Origin: Chitinophagales bacterium
GTDB lineage: Bacteria; Bacteroidota; Bacteroidia; Chitinophagales; UBA2359
DNA: 64,000 nt
Assembly: GCA_041392475.1 (NCBI GenBank)
Contig: JAWKLZ010000002.1
Coordinates: 1,806,501-1,870,500, forward strand
Direction: 5' to 3'
Position 1 is the first letter of the stretch. Each line of letters opens with the position of its first letter. The position numbers and the translations under genes are program-made. Positions 1 to 9,146 of this stretch are shown here, piece by piece. The notes under the pieces are model-generated. The model ran no database searches. It worked only from the letters and a program-made list of their open reading frames with translations, and was not told the origin of the DNA.

Positions 1-418
1 TATCACATTCAAACATCATCTGGTCGCATACCATATAGGTGAAACTCTCGGGAAATTCTCCAAGATTGACATCCAACTCATATGTGAATATTAAGTGGGG
101 ATCATTGGGAATCCAAACAGGAGTGGTGGGTAAAAATGGAGGCAGAGCAGGAGGAATAATCATCGATTCGCTTGGAGTCACTGTTCCAAAACTTGGCTCC
201 GTTACCAAAGCCCAGATAATGGTATCATTTGTCCATAAAGTATCGTTCACCAACAGCTCCATTTCAAGGGATTGGTCGCTAGTGAACATTTGATAGTAGT
301 CGTGACTGGTTGTAATATAGGGTTGCGCTTGGGCAATATGAAAAGTTGCCACGAGTAGTAAAGTCTTGAGAAGTACGGAAGAAAAGTGTTTTAAAGACAT
401 GGCATGTATATTTTTCAT
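1..418 (-). CDS. Secreted protein of unknown function, N-terminal part only
   Basis: This frame starts at an ATG at 418 on the minus strand and stays open to base 1 (139 codons), so the gene runs off the left edge. The first ~28 residues look like a signal peptide: a basic start, a LLLVATFHIA core and an AQAQ cleavage region. The exported part is rich in Thr, Pro and Asp, with phrases such as NDTLWTNDTIIW and PPALPPFLPTT, as in surface or extracellular proteins. I recognise no domain. A Met at residue 7 (position 400) is an alternative start. No clear TAnnTTTG promoter is visible upstream. Confidence 0.7.
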   Translation of the reverse strand, partial: MKNIHAMSLKHFSSVLLKTLLLVATFHIAQAQPYITTSHDYYQMFTSDQSLEMELLVNDTLWTNDTIIWALVTEPSFGTVTPSESMIIPPALPPFLPTTPVWIPNDPHLIFTYELDVNLGEFPESFTYMVCDQMMFECD

Positions 419-600
419 TTTTAAAAATTTATTGTTTTCGATTTGATATTTTTATATGATACAAATGTGCCACAATAAAAATGAAAAAAAAAGTACATTG
501 AAAGTGATTTGTACGAAAATTTATTCTAATAATTGGTTTTTATTAAATGATAGTCAGTAAGTAATATTTTTTTTTGTGAAAAAATAAAAATGACTGTTTT

Positions 601-659
601 GATAAATAATGACCATAAAAGTGAATGATTGCATCAATCAAGTATTGGTGCAATCATTC
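601..659 (-). terminator. Hairpin terminator downstream of the alanine dehydrogenase-like gene
   Basis: A 14-bp stem (623-636 with 646-659, one G-U type mismatch) and a 9-base loop, followed on the minus strand by a short T-rich stretch. It lies ~160 bases after the stop of the gene at 819-1958. The rest of the AT-rich gap 419-818 shows no gene that I can support. Confidence 0.45.
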
Positions 660-818
660 GATAAATTTTTATTCCTGTTCCTAAACTCGTCGAGCGAGTA
701 CCATAATATAAATCGCAAATCAAATATCGTTTATCATAAATCCACTTTTGGGGTGTATGAAATTTGAAGTTTGTTATTGGATTTTTTGAGAAAACATAAG
801 AATTCAATAGATAATACA

Positions 819-1958
819 TTAAGAAATTACGGGGTGAGGGTATTCCTCTGATCTATCCTGAAAAGACAAAATTTTGACATTTTGGATAACCCCCTCTTTA
901 ATTTCAATAGCCCTTCTAATGGTTTCGCTCGTTTCCCAACTTTCTTCTCCTCCCATAATGAGTGGCAAGTATGGCAAGAGACTATTGGAGATTTCCCATG
1001 AAGCCCCATTCCAAAGGTATGAAGGCGTATGATCTACGGCATAATAATCCACTTTACCAGCCTTAAACATCGGGTTGTCGAAGTTGGTTGGTTTGGCAAA
1101 TGAAAAGCCCATACCCTCATCACAACTCACATCCACAATCAAACAACCTGGCTTGAGTGTTTCATTTTTGTCTTTTGGCACAAACATCAAAGGATTGTCG
1201 GTATCCTGTAAAATGCCGTTCACAATAATATCCGCATCTGCCAATTCTTCATAAAATGGGTGCGATTGTTGGTCAGGGCGTATAGATACCAAATCACCCG
1301 TTTCATCCTCTTCAAATTGGTAATAATTGACTCCCGCCATTTGGTCGGCCACCAAAAAATAATGTCTTTGGGTAAACACCGTAATGTCTTGTACTCCTCT
1401 TGCCTGCAATGCACGTATAGCACCACGACTAACTGAGCCAAAACTGATAACCACCGCCTTGAGGTTGGGCCCATAATTTCCATCAATTCCCACCAAATTC
1501 ATGGCATGGTAAACCCCTGCATACCCTGCAATCTCATTGTTCTTATGAAAAATGTGCATTTGCCAATCTCCATTTCGGGACCAACGGTGCATGGCCTCCC
1601 ATGCAATGAGGGTTAGTTTTTTATCAATAGCAGTTTGGGTAATCTCTTTTTGCTGAACACAATGAGGCCAGCCCCAGTGAATCGTTCCTTCCCTCATTTC
1701 ATCAAAGTCTGCTTGTATTGGTTTTGCCAATAAAACAATATCCGATTCTTCAAAAAGTGCGGAACGACTTGCCACTCCTCCACTTAATGATGCCAACTCC
1801 TCATCGTCCATTCCAAACCTTAGGCCATATCCTTCTTCAAAAATGAGGTGTTTTCTGACTTCTTCGTCTATCCATTCCAATTGTTGGGGGTGAATAGGTA
1901 CTCTTCTTTCTTGTTTTTTTCTTGAAGTTCCAAAAACGCCAACTGTAAGTAATGTCAT
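819..1958 (-). CDS. Alanine dehydrogenase/PNT-family protein, N5-(carboxyethyl)ornithine synthase-like
   Basis: A 379-residue NAD(P)-dependent oxidoreductase of the alanine dehydrogenase/pyridine nucleotide transhydrogenase superfamily. The N-terminal ERRVPIHP (17-24) matches the conserved start of that superfamily, and the Rossmann loop is ISFGSVSRGA (171-180). The WGWPHC segment and the C-terminal DVSCDEGMGF block fit the carboxyethyl-ornithine synthase branch, which reductively joins pyruvate to an amino acid side chain. The substrate here is unknown. The protein is soluble, with no signal peptide. It stands alone and is divergent from the SDR gene at 2164; the shared upstream region has a small inverted repeat (1988-2005). 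Confidence 0.75.
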   Translation of the reverse strand: MTLLTVGVFGTSRKKQERRVPIHPQQLEWIDEEVRKHLIFEEGYGLRFGMDDEELASLSGGVASRSALFEESDIVLLAKPIQADFDEMREGTIHWGWPHCVQQKEITQTAIDKKLTLIAWEAMHRWSRNGDWQMHIFHKNNEIAGYAGVYHAMNLVGIDGNYGPNLKAVVISFGSVSRGAIRALQARGVQDITVFTQRHYFLVADQMAGVNYYQFEEDETGDLVSIRPDQQSHPFYEELADADIIVNGILQDTDNPLMFVPKDKNETLKPGCLIVDVSCDEGMGFSFAKPTNFDNPMFKAGKVDYYAVDHTPSYLWNGASWEISNSLLPYLPLIMGGEESWETSETIRRAIEIKEGVIQNVKILSFQDRSEEYPHPVIS

Positions 1959-1987
1959 TGATAATTATTTTGATTTATGAATTTGCT

Positions 1988-2005
1988 AATGATAACACTA
2001 TCATT
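1988..2005. promoter_or_regulatory. Short inverted repeat between divergent oxidoreductase genes
   Basis: AATGATA - 4 bases - TATCATT is a perfect 7-bp inverted repeat in the 205-base region between the divergent genes at 1958 and 2164. The size and place suit a repressor operator, but nothing else supports this. Confidence 0.25.
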
Positions 2006-2163
2006 GCAGTAAAAAAAATATTACGCTACTTTATTTCTTCCTCCATCCAATTTGAAGATTAAAATTTGGTCAAAGAGACTTTTTGGCTTCCGCTCACTAC
2101 TTCCTCTCCGTATTATTGTTAATTTGCGGACGATTTCAAACAACAAATACAAATCATACAACA

Positions 2164-2952
2164 ATGAACGATTCAACATACAAAATCAATGACTTATTCT
2201 CCGTTGAAGGAAAAGTAGCCTTGGTGACAGGCGGTTCTCGCGGCATCGGATTGATGATTGCCCATGCTTATGTCAGCAATGGAATGAAGGTCTATATCTC
2301 TTCTCGCAAAGCCGAAGTATGTGATTCTGTTGCAGCAGAATTGTCCAAAATCGGTATCTGTATTTCCATTCCTGCCGACCTAACTACCGAAGAAGGGCGT
2401 ACAACCTTGGTGAATGGAATCAAGGAAAGAGAAGAATCATTGGATGTATTGGTAAACAATGCTGGGGCATTGTGGGCGGCTCCGTTTGGAGAATTTCCCG
2501 AAGATGGTTATGATAGGACGATGGATATCAATGTGAAAGCAATTTTTCTATTGACCCGTGATTTGCTTCCTCTACTCGAAAAAAACGCTTCAACGACCGA
2601 ACCTGCAAGGGTTATCAACATTGGCTCGATTGACGGAATCCGTGTTCCAGAAGTGGATAACTTCGCCTATGGTCCGAGCAAAGCGGCAGTGCATCACCTC
2701 ACCAAAGTTTTGGCAGTTCGTTTGGCAGAAAAAGGCATTACCGTCAATGCGATTGCCCCAGGCCCTTTTGAAAGCAAAATGACAGAATGGATGCTCAACA
2801 ATATGCGCCCTATGATTGAAGCAAAATGCCCTCTCAAGCGCATTGGCAATCCGACAGACATGGCAGGTTTGGCGATTTATTTGGCTTCAAAGGCCAGTAG
2901 TTATTTGAATGGGGTCATTATTCCTTTGGATGGAGGGATTTCGATAAAATAG
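2164..2952 (+). CDS. Short-chain dehydrogenase/reductase (SDR), 3-oxoacyl reductase-like
   Basis: A classical SDR of 262 residues. It has the cofactor loop TGGSRGIG (22-29), the structural NNAG (98-101) and the catalytic set Ser155, Tyr169, Lys173 (YGPSK). The C-terminus ends in a PLDGG block, as in FabG/RhlG-type reductases. It should reduce a carbonyl with NAD(P)H in the cytoplasm; the substrate cannot be read from sequence. A longer frame exists upstream from 2083, but those 27 residues precede the normal SDR start, so I place the start at 2164. It converges with the TPR gene at 2957, with only 4 bases between the stops. Confidence 0.88.
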   Translation: MNDSTYKINDLFSVEGKVALVTGGSRGIGLMIAHAYVSNGMKVYISSRKAEVCDSVAAELSKIGICISIPADLTTEEGRTTLVNGIKEREESLDVLVNNAGALWAAPFGEFPEDGYDRTMDINVKAIFLLTRDLLPLLEKNASTTEPARVINIGSIDGIRVPEVDNFAYGPSKAAVHHLTKVLAVRLAEKGITVNAIAPGPFESKMTEWMLNNMRPMIEAKCPLKRIGNPTDMAGLAIYLASKASSYLNGVIIPLDGGISIK

Positions 2953-2956
2953 TGAA

Positions 2957-4726
2957 CTATTCGTACAACTTCTTGTCTGCAATTTTTTTCTGCAACAAAT
3001 CAGAGCCTCCACCCAAGGCTTTGGCCTTTTCCCAATTAGTCACTGCGGCATCAATATTGCCGAGTTGATAAAGTGTATCGCCTAAATGCTCAAAGGTTGT
3101 AGCACTTTGACCACCAGAAGCTGAAAGTGATTTCTCCAACCATTTTTTAGCCTCCTCATAATTCCCTTTTTGATACATTATCCAGCCATAGGTATCCAGA
3201 AAAGAGGAGTTATTGGGTTCTAGTTCGTTTGATTTTTTGGACATCACCTCTGCCTCATCCAATTTTTCGTTTCGCACGGACAAAAAGTAAGCGTAATTAT
3301 TCATCAATGTAGCATTGCTTGGACTCATTTCCAGCCCTTTTTCATAGTATTTGTCTGAATTTTCGTAGTCTTTCAGCGTATTGTAATTTTCTCCCAGAAT
3401 TGCGTACATCTGGGCACGCATTTGCGGGTTTCCGACACTGATCATCGCACCTTTCTTCAATACCTTGATAGCTTGCTCATAATCCTTCAATTCGGTATGT
3501 GCCAAGCCATTAAAATAATAAGGCATCGGTTGATTGGGAAACAATTCCATGACGAATTTGCTGTCTTCGGTGAGATCTTTGTATTTGTGCATTTCAAATT
3601 GAAGTAACATCACCTGCTGCCAAACTTCTAAGCGTTTTTTATCCAATTCTGCCGATTGACGAAATGCTTCTAACGCTTTCTCCATTTGCTTGTCCGCATA
3701 ATACAAATCTCCATACAAGGCATACGTCATGGGTTCTTTTGCATGAGCTTCCTTGATGATTTCCATAAGCCTAAACGCCTCCGCTTTCGATTCGTTTTTG
3801 GCATCCCCTTTTATTTCTTCAATGTAGGGATAGAAGATTTTGGCTTTCAAGTCAATCGGTAATTCAGGATTTCCAAACGCCAATTCTAAAGTTTCGAGAT
3901 AGCGTTTTTCATCTCCTTCTTTCTTGTAATAATCTGCCATTGCCAACTGTGACAAAGGATTGTCAGGCGAGACTTCTCCCAATTTTTTATAAACTTCAAT
4001 CGCTTTATCTCCATTTCCAGTTTGTTCATACAGTTCTGCCAATAGCTGATAATAGCGAGCCTCTTTCGGAAATTCAGTAATCAGTTTATTAAGTTCACCA
4101 ATAGCTCCTTCTATATTCGCTGTTTGAATATACAGTCGTTGTTTCTGCAAACTCACATTTTCAGTCACACCAATCTTGGCTTCAATCTGGTCATACACCT
4201 TAATCGCTTCCTCCATTTTATTGGCCTTAATCAGCATATATCCCCAATCAAAATAATACTCATAGTTGCTATTGTCCTTCTTCACCATTTCTTCATACAC
4301 CTTTGCAGCCTCATCAAACTGTTGATTCATTGCCAAGGTTTCGGCATGCAAAAACTGGTACCATTTGTTGCTTGCATCCAAATTTGCAGCCTGTTTTGCA
4401 TAATTCAAGGCCTGGTCTTTGTCCTGAGCATCAAAATAAATTTTGGCAAGTTCATAAATCGCCGCATCATTTTTAGGATCTACCTTCAATACCTCCGAAA
4501 AAGCTGCTTTAGCTGCCTTGACATCATCCTTCAAAATTGCAGTCATGCCTTCAAAAAACAACTGCTGTGCCTGTACATTTTGTGTATCACTTATTTTGGA
4601 TGCAGTCTGCGAATCTTTTTTTCCCTTGTTCTTTTTTGATTGAGCAAAGACGGGGTTAGCCATCGTGCAAAAAATGAATGTTGCCAAGAAGCAAAAAGTG
4701 AGAAGATTTATATGCTTATTTTTCAT
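2957..4726 (-). CDS. Secreted/periplasmic tetratricopeptide-repeat protein
   Basis: A 589-residue exported protein. Residues 1-29 form a signal peptide (hydrophobic LLTFCFLATFIF, ANPVFAQ cleavage), followed by a Lys-rich linker. The rest is a continuous array of about a dozen TPR units, with recurrent A-x-x-x-Y/F spacing and P at the unit ends (DPKNDAAIYELAKIYF, NPLSQLAMADYY, and so on). Its start codon overlaps the stop of the nucleotidyltransferase gene (TAATG), so the two are translationally coupled. TPR proteins of this kind act as scaffolds in outer-membrane or envelope assembly. The specific partner is unknown. Confidence 0.85.
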   Translation of the reverse strand: MKNKHINLLTFCFLATFIFCTMANPVFAQSKKNKGKKDSQTASKISDTQNVQAQQLFFEGMTAILKDDVKAAKAAFSEVLKVDPKNDAAIYELAKIYFDAQDKDQALNYAKQAANLDASNKWYQFLHAETLAMNQQFDEAAKVYEEMVKKDNSNYEYYFDWGYMLIKANKMEEAIKVYDQIEAKIGVTENVSLQKQRLYIQTANIEGAIGELNKLITEFPKEARYYQLLAELYEQTGNGDKAIEVYKKLGEVSPDNPLSQLAMADYYKKEGDEKRYLETLELAFGNPELPIDLKAKIFYPYIEEIKGDAKNESKAEAFRLMEIIKEAHAKEPMTYALYGDLYYADKQMEKALEAFRQSAELDKKRLEVWQQVMLLQFEMHKYKDLTEDSKFVMELFPNQPMPYYFNGLAHTELKDYEQAIKVLKKGAMISVGNPQMRAQMYAILGENYNTLKDYENSDKYYEKGLEMSPSNATLMNNYAYFLSVRNEKLDEAEVMSKKSNELEPNNSSFLDTYGWIMYQKGNYEEAKKWLEKSLSASGGQSATTFEHLGDTLYQLGNIDAAVTNWEKAKALGGGSDLLQKKIADKKLYE

Positions 4727-5730
4727 TACGATTGTGTTGAAAAGTCACCTACATTGAGTATTCTGGGGTGTCCATCAAGGCGCACCGAATTGCCAATCAT
4801 AGAATCACTCAAAACCTGATGGCGAATGTAGGAAAGAGATTGAATAATGCTGTTCCGTACTATGGAATCTTCAATTGTCGTTTCTGCTTCAATGGATACA
4901 AATGGCCCAATCACCGAATTTTTGAGGGATACACCAAGTCCAATGTAGCAGGGTTCAATAATAGTCGTATTTTCTATAACAGTTGAAGGCGCAATCAGTT
5001 CTTCTACCTCTTTGTTTAACTCCAAAATACGCTCATTCGTATGTAGAAGTGCTGCTTTATTTCCACAGTCCAACCATTCTTCTGCAATTGCTACGCCAAA
5101 TTGTGCGCCTTTTTGGTTCATCATCTCCAGCGCATCAGTTAGAAAGTACTGTCCACTGTCAGACAATTCATTGTCCAAAAGGTATTGCAGTTCATTTTTC
5201 AAAAACATCCCATCTTTGAAGTAATAAACGCCAATCATTGCCATATCCGATACATACTCATCGGGTTTTTCGGCAAATTGTGTAATGACATTGTCTCCAT
5301 CCAATTTCACGACACCATATTCACTAGGATTTTCTACTTTACAAGTCCAGATAATGCCGTCCCATTCTCCTTCTATGTTCAGCTTTCCTTTGAAGAGGGT
5401 ATCGGCAAAGGCAATCAGCACAGGCTGGTTCATCAAACCTTGAGCGCAAAGAATGGCATGGGCCGTCCCCATTTTTTCCTCTTGGTAAAAAATATGCCCT
5501 TCTGCTTCAACACTTCGAGCGATATTCTGCAATTGTGTTTCTACTTCTTTGCCGAAATTATCTATCACAAAACCAATTCTTTCGATAGGTTCTTCACACA
5601 TTTCCACAATATTCTCTACCAAACGTTGAATAATGGGCTTGCCTGCAATGTGTATAAAAGGCTTCGGAGTTGTCAATGTATGTGGACGAAGCATTGCACC
5701 TCGTTCAGCCATGGGTATAATTAAATTCAT
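4726..5730 (-). CDS. Sugar-phosphate nucleotidyltransferase (glucose-1-phosphate thymidylyltransferase-like)
   Basis: A 334-residue protein with an N-terminal nucleotidyltransferase domain and a C-terminal hexapeptide-like beta-helix (ENTTIIEPCYIG, SVIGPFVSIE). It has LRPHTLTTPKP, MGTAHAI, a FADTL metal-site segment, an FAEKPDEY block and WLDCGN. The usual signature loop G-x-G-(T/S/K)-R reads E-R-G-A-M here (MAERGAMLRP), so a conserved Gly and the conserved Arg are replaced. That could mean altered specificity or weak activity. First gene of a two-gene unit with the TPR protein (TAATG overlap). Confidence 0.82.
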   Translation of the reverse strand: MNLIIPMAERGAMLRPHTLTTPKPFIHIAGKPIIQRLVENIVEMCEEPIERIGFVIDNFGKEVETQLQNIARSVEAEGHIFYQEEKMGTAHAILCAQGLMNQPVLIAFADTLFKGKLNIEGEWDGIIWTCKVENPSEYGVVKLDGDNVITQFAEKPDEYVSDMAMIGVYYFKDGMFLKNELQYLLDNELSDSGQYFLTDALEMMNQKGAQFGVAIAEEWLDCGNKAALLHTNERILELNKEVEELIAPSTVIENTTIIEPCYIGLGVSLKNSVIGPFVSIEAETTIEDSIVRNSIIQSLSYIRHQVLSDSMIGNSVRLDGHPRILNVGDFSTQS

Positions 5731-5845
5731 TCACTTTCTATTTTTTGTAGTTGAGTTGTTTTTTTACGGCTGATGATAAACGGAGTATGTATTTTATATT
5801 GAAGGTTATATTCGTTTGCCGTCTATCGAGATCCGTCTGTTTTTC

Positions 5846-6277
5846 CTAAACGCCTGTACTGCCAAATCCTCCTTCTCCTCTTTCCGTTTCATCCAAAATT
5901 TCTACTTCTTTCCAAGTAACCTGTTCGTATTTGGCAAACACCAATTGTGCAATACGGTCGCCATTTTGAATCGTGTGCGTTTCTGTTGAAATATTTGCCA
6001 AAATAACATGAACATGACCTCGATAATCAGAATCTACCGTACCTGGCGCATTAGGCAAAATCAAGCCTTTTTTGTAGGCCAATCCACTTCTCGCACGAAT
6101 CTGCATTTCGTAACCTACTGGCAGCGATACATACAAACCCGTAGGAATCAGCTTTCGTTCATGTGGAGCAATTGTCATATCTTCCTCCAAAAATGCCCGA
6201 ACATCCATACCTGCCGAACCCGACGTTTCGTATTTCGGCAATGGATTATTGGATTTATTGACTATTTTTACTATCAT
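5846..6277 (-). CDS. dut: dUTP diphosphatase (dUTPase)
   Basis: A trimeric-type dUTPase of 143 residues, which hydrolyses dUTP to dUMP and PPi. All five motifs are present: AGMDVRA, RARSG, NAPGTVDSDYRG with its catalytic Asp, GDRIAQLVF, and the C-terminal Gly-rich RGEGGFGSTG arm. The frame extends upstream to 6334, but those residues are not family-like and the promoter -7 element (6283-6290) lies inside them. I therefore start at 6277, where the protein begins MIVKIVNKS. This would give a leaderless or nearly leaderless transcript. Confidence 0.95.
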   Translation of the reverse strand: MIVKIVNKSNNPLPKYETSGSAGMDVRAFLEEDMTIAPHERKLIPTGLYVSLPVGYEMQIRARSGLAYKKGLILPNAPGTVDSDYRGHVHVILANISTETHTIQNGDRIAQLVFAKYEQVTWKEVEILDETERGEGGFGSTGV

Positions 6278-6282
6278 AATTA

Positions 6283-6311
6283 CAAAGATACACCATTGAA
6301 AATAAATCAAA
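6283..6311 (-). promoter_or_regulatory. Bacteroidota-type promoter of dut
   Basis: On the minus strand, TTTG (6308-6311) - 17 bases - TATCTTTG (6283-6290) matches TTTG/TAnnTTTG. The -7 element ends only 5 bases before the dut ATG, so transcription would start at about the start codon. Confidence 0.5.
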
Positions 6312-6390
6312 CTGAAAATGCGATTGAAAACCAATTAATTTTTTGATTATCAATGAACTATATTTTTAAAATCAATTATCAATTTTATAC

Positions 6391-7038
6391 ATGAGTGAAT
6401 TATCCAAAATGAAAATCTTGCACCGAATCCAAGCTGCATTGAAACAATCTACCTCCAAACCGTATCCTGATTTTCAACGTCCTGCGTCTTTTTACCAAAC
6501 ACCCGAAGGGGATATACCCTTAGCTGTCATGTTTGCAGAAGAATTCACCAAAGTATCAGGGAAGTTTGTTTATTGCGAAAGTGAAGGCATTTTTTTGAAC
6601 ACCATCACCGAATTGGCTCATACAGAAGGGTGGACGTATTTGTATTGTTGGGAAGAAAACCTTCAGGAAATTTTTGAAGAAATGGACTTTCGCAATTGCA
6701 GAATCGGGCGAAATCTCGAAAAATCCCATGCAGGACTAACGCTTTGTGAATGTTTGATTGCCCGCACAGGCACGATTATTCTTTCATCCGCTCAAGCAAG
6801 CGGCCGTCAATTGAGCATTTTTCCGCCCATTCATTTAGTGGTAGCCTACACTTCACAATTGTGGTATGACATTGGCGAAGGTTTGACCTTGATTCAGCAA
6901 AAATATGGTCTCAATATGCCTTCTATGATTAGCTTGGCAACAGGGCCGAGTAGAACGGCAGATATCGAAAAAACGTTGGTCTTAGGAGCGCATGGACCAA
7001 AAGAAGTGTATCTGTTTTTGATTGAAGATGAAATCTAA
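6391..7038 (+). CDS. LUD-domain protein (LutC/YkgG family)
   Basis: A 215-residue LUD-domain protein. The signatures are the ARTGTIILSSAQASGRQLS block followed by FPPIH, and the C-terminal ISLATGPSRTADIEKTLVLG segment followed by AHGP. LutC is a subunit of the LutABC L-lactate oxidising complex, but lutA and lutB are not adjacent, so lactate use cannot be claimed. Stand-alone LUD proteins are common in Bacteroidota. The gene converges with the hydrolase at 7035: the two stop codons overlap by 4 bases (CTAA), so neither has room for its own downstream terminator. Confidence 0.85.
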   Translation: MSELSKMKILHRIQAALKQSTSKPYPDFQRPASFYQTPEGDIPLAVMFAEEFTKVSGKFVYCESEGIFLNTITELAHTEGWTYLYCWEENLQEIFEEMDFRNCRIGRNLEKSHAGLTLCECLIARTGTIILSSAQASGRQLSIFPPIHLVVAYTSQLWYDIGEGLTLIQQKYGLNMPSMISLATGPSRTADIEKTLVLGAHGPKEVYLFLIEDEI

Positions 7039-8921
7039 AGTTTCACTACTTTCAAAACCTTCCTTTTGCCCTCCACTTCAATCCCCAAAAAATACACCCC
7101 GTTTTTCCAATCCTTTCCATCTATCTCCAACTGGTAAAAACCTCGATTGAAGGGGGTTTTTTGCTGCAAAACTTGAACCCGTTTGCCTTGAAGGTCAAAA
7201 ACGTCAATACTCACTGTTGTATTTTTCTTCAACTGCAATTGCAGTAAAGTCTTGTTTCTGAGAATATTGGGGAACAATTTTGTATCAAAAATTGAAGATA
7301 GATGTTCTTCAATTGAAGTCGTCATATCCTCTCCCGTTGTTGTCAAAAAAATGGGTGTAGCTGTCAATTCCACCTTTTGACTCGATACCACTGAATAAGC
7401 CTCTGTCAAACCAAAATCCCATTCCATCTGCTTCAAATTGAGCAATTTCCATGATTCAGGAAAAGTGTAAGTGGCGCTTGCCGCCTCGCTTTGGTCGGTT
7501 TCTGTTGCAGCCCAAAGCGCATAGATATAGTCGCCATTTGCAGCCTCGAAAGCTCCACCTTTCACGTTTTCGGGCAGTTTCATATCAGTAGTTTTTGCAG
7601 CATCGTATTGACTGCCAAACAACAATTCAGAAGTCGTTTTGTAACCAATCGCAGAAGGGTACATTTTGGCTTGCGATACTGGCAGATTCGACAAAGGTTC
7701 GTAGAGACCCATGGCATTGAAGCCTGCATCGGTAGCCATCCATGGACCGCCTTCACTGAGGGCGTAAATATGGTATTGCAGAATGTTGTTTTGTTGGCAG
7801 AGGATGGGGGTTTTCATCAAAAAATTTCGCTGTGCCTCCATCGAACCAAGTGAGCCATTGAAGGACTCACGAGGGATGTTGGATTCGGTGATGATCCACA
7901 GTTTTTCGGGAAAAGTCGTGCCATTGTAGCCGTGTTGCAGCAGCGTTTCTTCAAAGCGTTTTTTGCGGTCTATCACCGATTTTGCAGCAGCGTCAGAATG
8001 TCGGGTGTAGCGAAAATTCATAATGGAATTGTCCCAATAATCCAAACTTCCATCGTGATGTGGATAGCTGTGGTAGCTCAACACATCAAAATACGCTCCC
8101 CCTTTGTTCGGAAAATCGGAATGCACATTGCCCTCATCAGGATTGTCGGTATTCCGCAAAATAACATCTAAAAAACTATATGTTCCTATTCCTCCAATCG
8201 CCACATAAGCCGTTGGGTCAATAGATTTGATGACTTCATAGCTGATTCTCAGCATCCGAATGTAATTATACACAGGTGCATGAAGCACAAAATCGCAAGG
8301 AGGCGGATCGTTCACCCACCAACTCCCTTCTTCGTTTGCAGGCTTAATGGCATCGTAGCCCCAATTGACATCTGGCTCGTTCCATATCTCCCAAAACTTC
8401 ACCTGATTTTTGTAGCGAGGCACCATTTTGTAGAGATAGAGTGCGTAATAATTGTCCTCATTTATAGGCGTTCCATGCTCGCCATTGTCCCAAATTGGCT
8501 CATACAGATTGGCGAACAAATCGGTGGGTGCATCGGGGCAGTAAAGCGTTGTGTCTCGGTGTTCTTCGGTCGGAAAACCTACGAAAACAGTGTTGTCGTC
8601 AATACCGATGGATTGGTAATATTCAAAAACATCTTCTCGAATGTGGTAGCCCCAATATTCGAGAAAATGTTCAGGAAGCGTTGGGCGAAAGGCATTTACA
8701 CCTATTCCTTCAATATCTAAGTCTGGATTGCCACTCGAAATATCGGCTAATTGCGTGTCAAGCCATCCTGGGTAAGCTCCTGTATTTACGCCATAACGAA
8801 ATGCGCCATTGTAGGGGGTGATGAAATCATTGGCGGTGTAATTAGGGGTTTGGGAATGTATGAAATGAGGTAGCAAAAGGCATAGAAATAGCCTCGACCA
8901 TTTTGTAAAAAGTTTTCGCAC
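7035..8921 (-). CDS. Secreted GH39-like glycoside hydrolase with type IX secretion sorting domain
   Basis: A 628-residue secreted enzyme. It has a signal peptide (1-23) and a (beta/alpha)8 clan-A hydrolase core with EIWNEP (acid/base Glu182) and WIITES (candidate nucleophile Glu346), matching GH39-like families. The last ~85 residues are a type IX secretion sorting domain: FPNILRNKT, a VDVFDLQGKRV-like strand, GVYFLGI and a KVVKL end. Export would be by Sec to the periplasm, then by T9SS to the surface or medium. The substrate is unknown; there are no SusC/D genes nearby. A good promoter lies at 9026-9057. Confidence 0.85.
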   Translation of the reverse strand: MRKLFTKWSRLFLCLLLPHFIHSQTPNYTANDFITPYNGAFRYGVNTGAYPGWLDTQLADISSGNPDLDIEGIGVNAFRPTLPEHFLEYWGYHIREDVFEYYQSIGIDDNTVFVGFPTEEHRDTTLYCPDAPTDLFANLYEPIWDNGEHGTPINEDNYYALYLYKMVPRYKNQVKFWEIWNEPDVNWGYDAIKPANEEGSWWVNDPPPCDFVLHAPVYNYIRMLRISYEVIKSIDPTAYVAIGGIGTYSFLDVILRNTDNPDEGNVHSDFPNKGGAYFDVLSYHSYPHHDGSLDYWDNSIMNFRYTRHSDAAAKSVIDRKKRFEETLLQHGYNGTTFPEKLWIITESNIPRESFNGSLGSMEAQRNFLMKTPILCQQNNILQYHIYALSEGGPWMATDAGFNAMGLYEPLSNLPVSQAKMYPSAIGYKTTSELLFGSQYDAAKTTDMKLPENVKGGAFEAANGDYIYALWAATETDQSEAASATYTFPESWKLLNLKQMEWDFGLTEAYSVVSSQKVELTATPIFLTTTGEDMTTSIEEHLSSIFDTKLFPNILRNKTLLQLQLKKNTTVSIDVFDLQGKRVQVLQQKTPFNRGFYQLEIDGKDWKNGVYFLGIEVEGKRKVLKVVKL

Positions 8922-9025
8922 GGTGGAAAATTCTTTTTTGGTGAATTAAAAAATGACGGGCTTGGTGGACTTTGGATTGTGGTGGTAAAAAGGTAGGCTT
9001 CTAAGAAATGACAAATTGATGACTG

Positions 9026-9057
9026 CAAAGTTAGTTAAAAATTGAGGCCAATACAAA
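9026..9057 (-). promoter_or_regulatory. Bacteroidota-type promoter of the GH39-like gene
   Basis: Minus strand TTTG (9054-9057) - 20 bases - TAACTTTG (9026-9033), an exact fit to the TTTG/TAnnTTTG consensus. The predicted start of transcription near 9019 leaves a leader of ~98 bases. Confidence 0.6.
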
Positions 9058-9096
9058 CGAGATTTCTTTGACAAGGAATATTCCAAAAATATCTAC

Positions 9097-9104
9097 TAAT
9101 TTTG
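9097..9104 (+). promoter_or_regulatory. Probable -7 element of the aldehyde dehydrogenase gene
   Basis: TAATTTTG matches TAnnTTTG. A TTTG upstream (9067-9070) is 26 bases away, which is long. The element lies 43 bases before the ATG at 9147 and overlaps the alternative start at 9102, which argues for the 9147 start. Confidence 0.4.
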
Positions 9105-9146
9105 CCATCGTTACACTGTTCCAAAATCCCAAAACAATTTTGCAGG

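Noticed and set aside
39..293. 84-codon plus-strand frame at the left edge
   Set aside because: The opposite strand carries a longer open frame with a clear signal peptide (1-418).
634..819. 61-codon minus-strand frame overlapping the stop of the alanine dehydrogenase-like gene
   Set aside because: Although its ATG overlaps the stop codon (TAATG), the composition is not protein-like and it runs through a terminator hairpin.
4124..4639. 171-codon plus-strand frame within the TPR gene
   Set aside because: Antisense shadow of TPR codons; hydrophobic by reverse-complement bias only.
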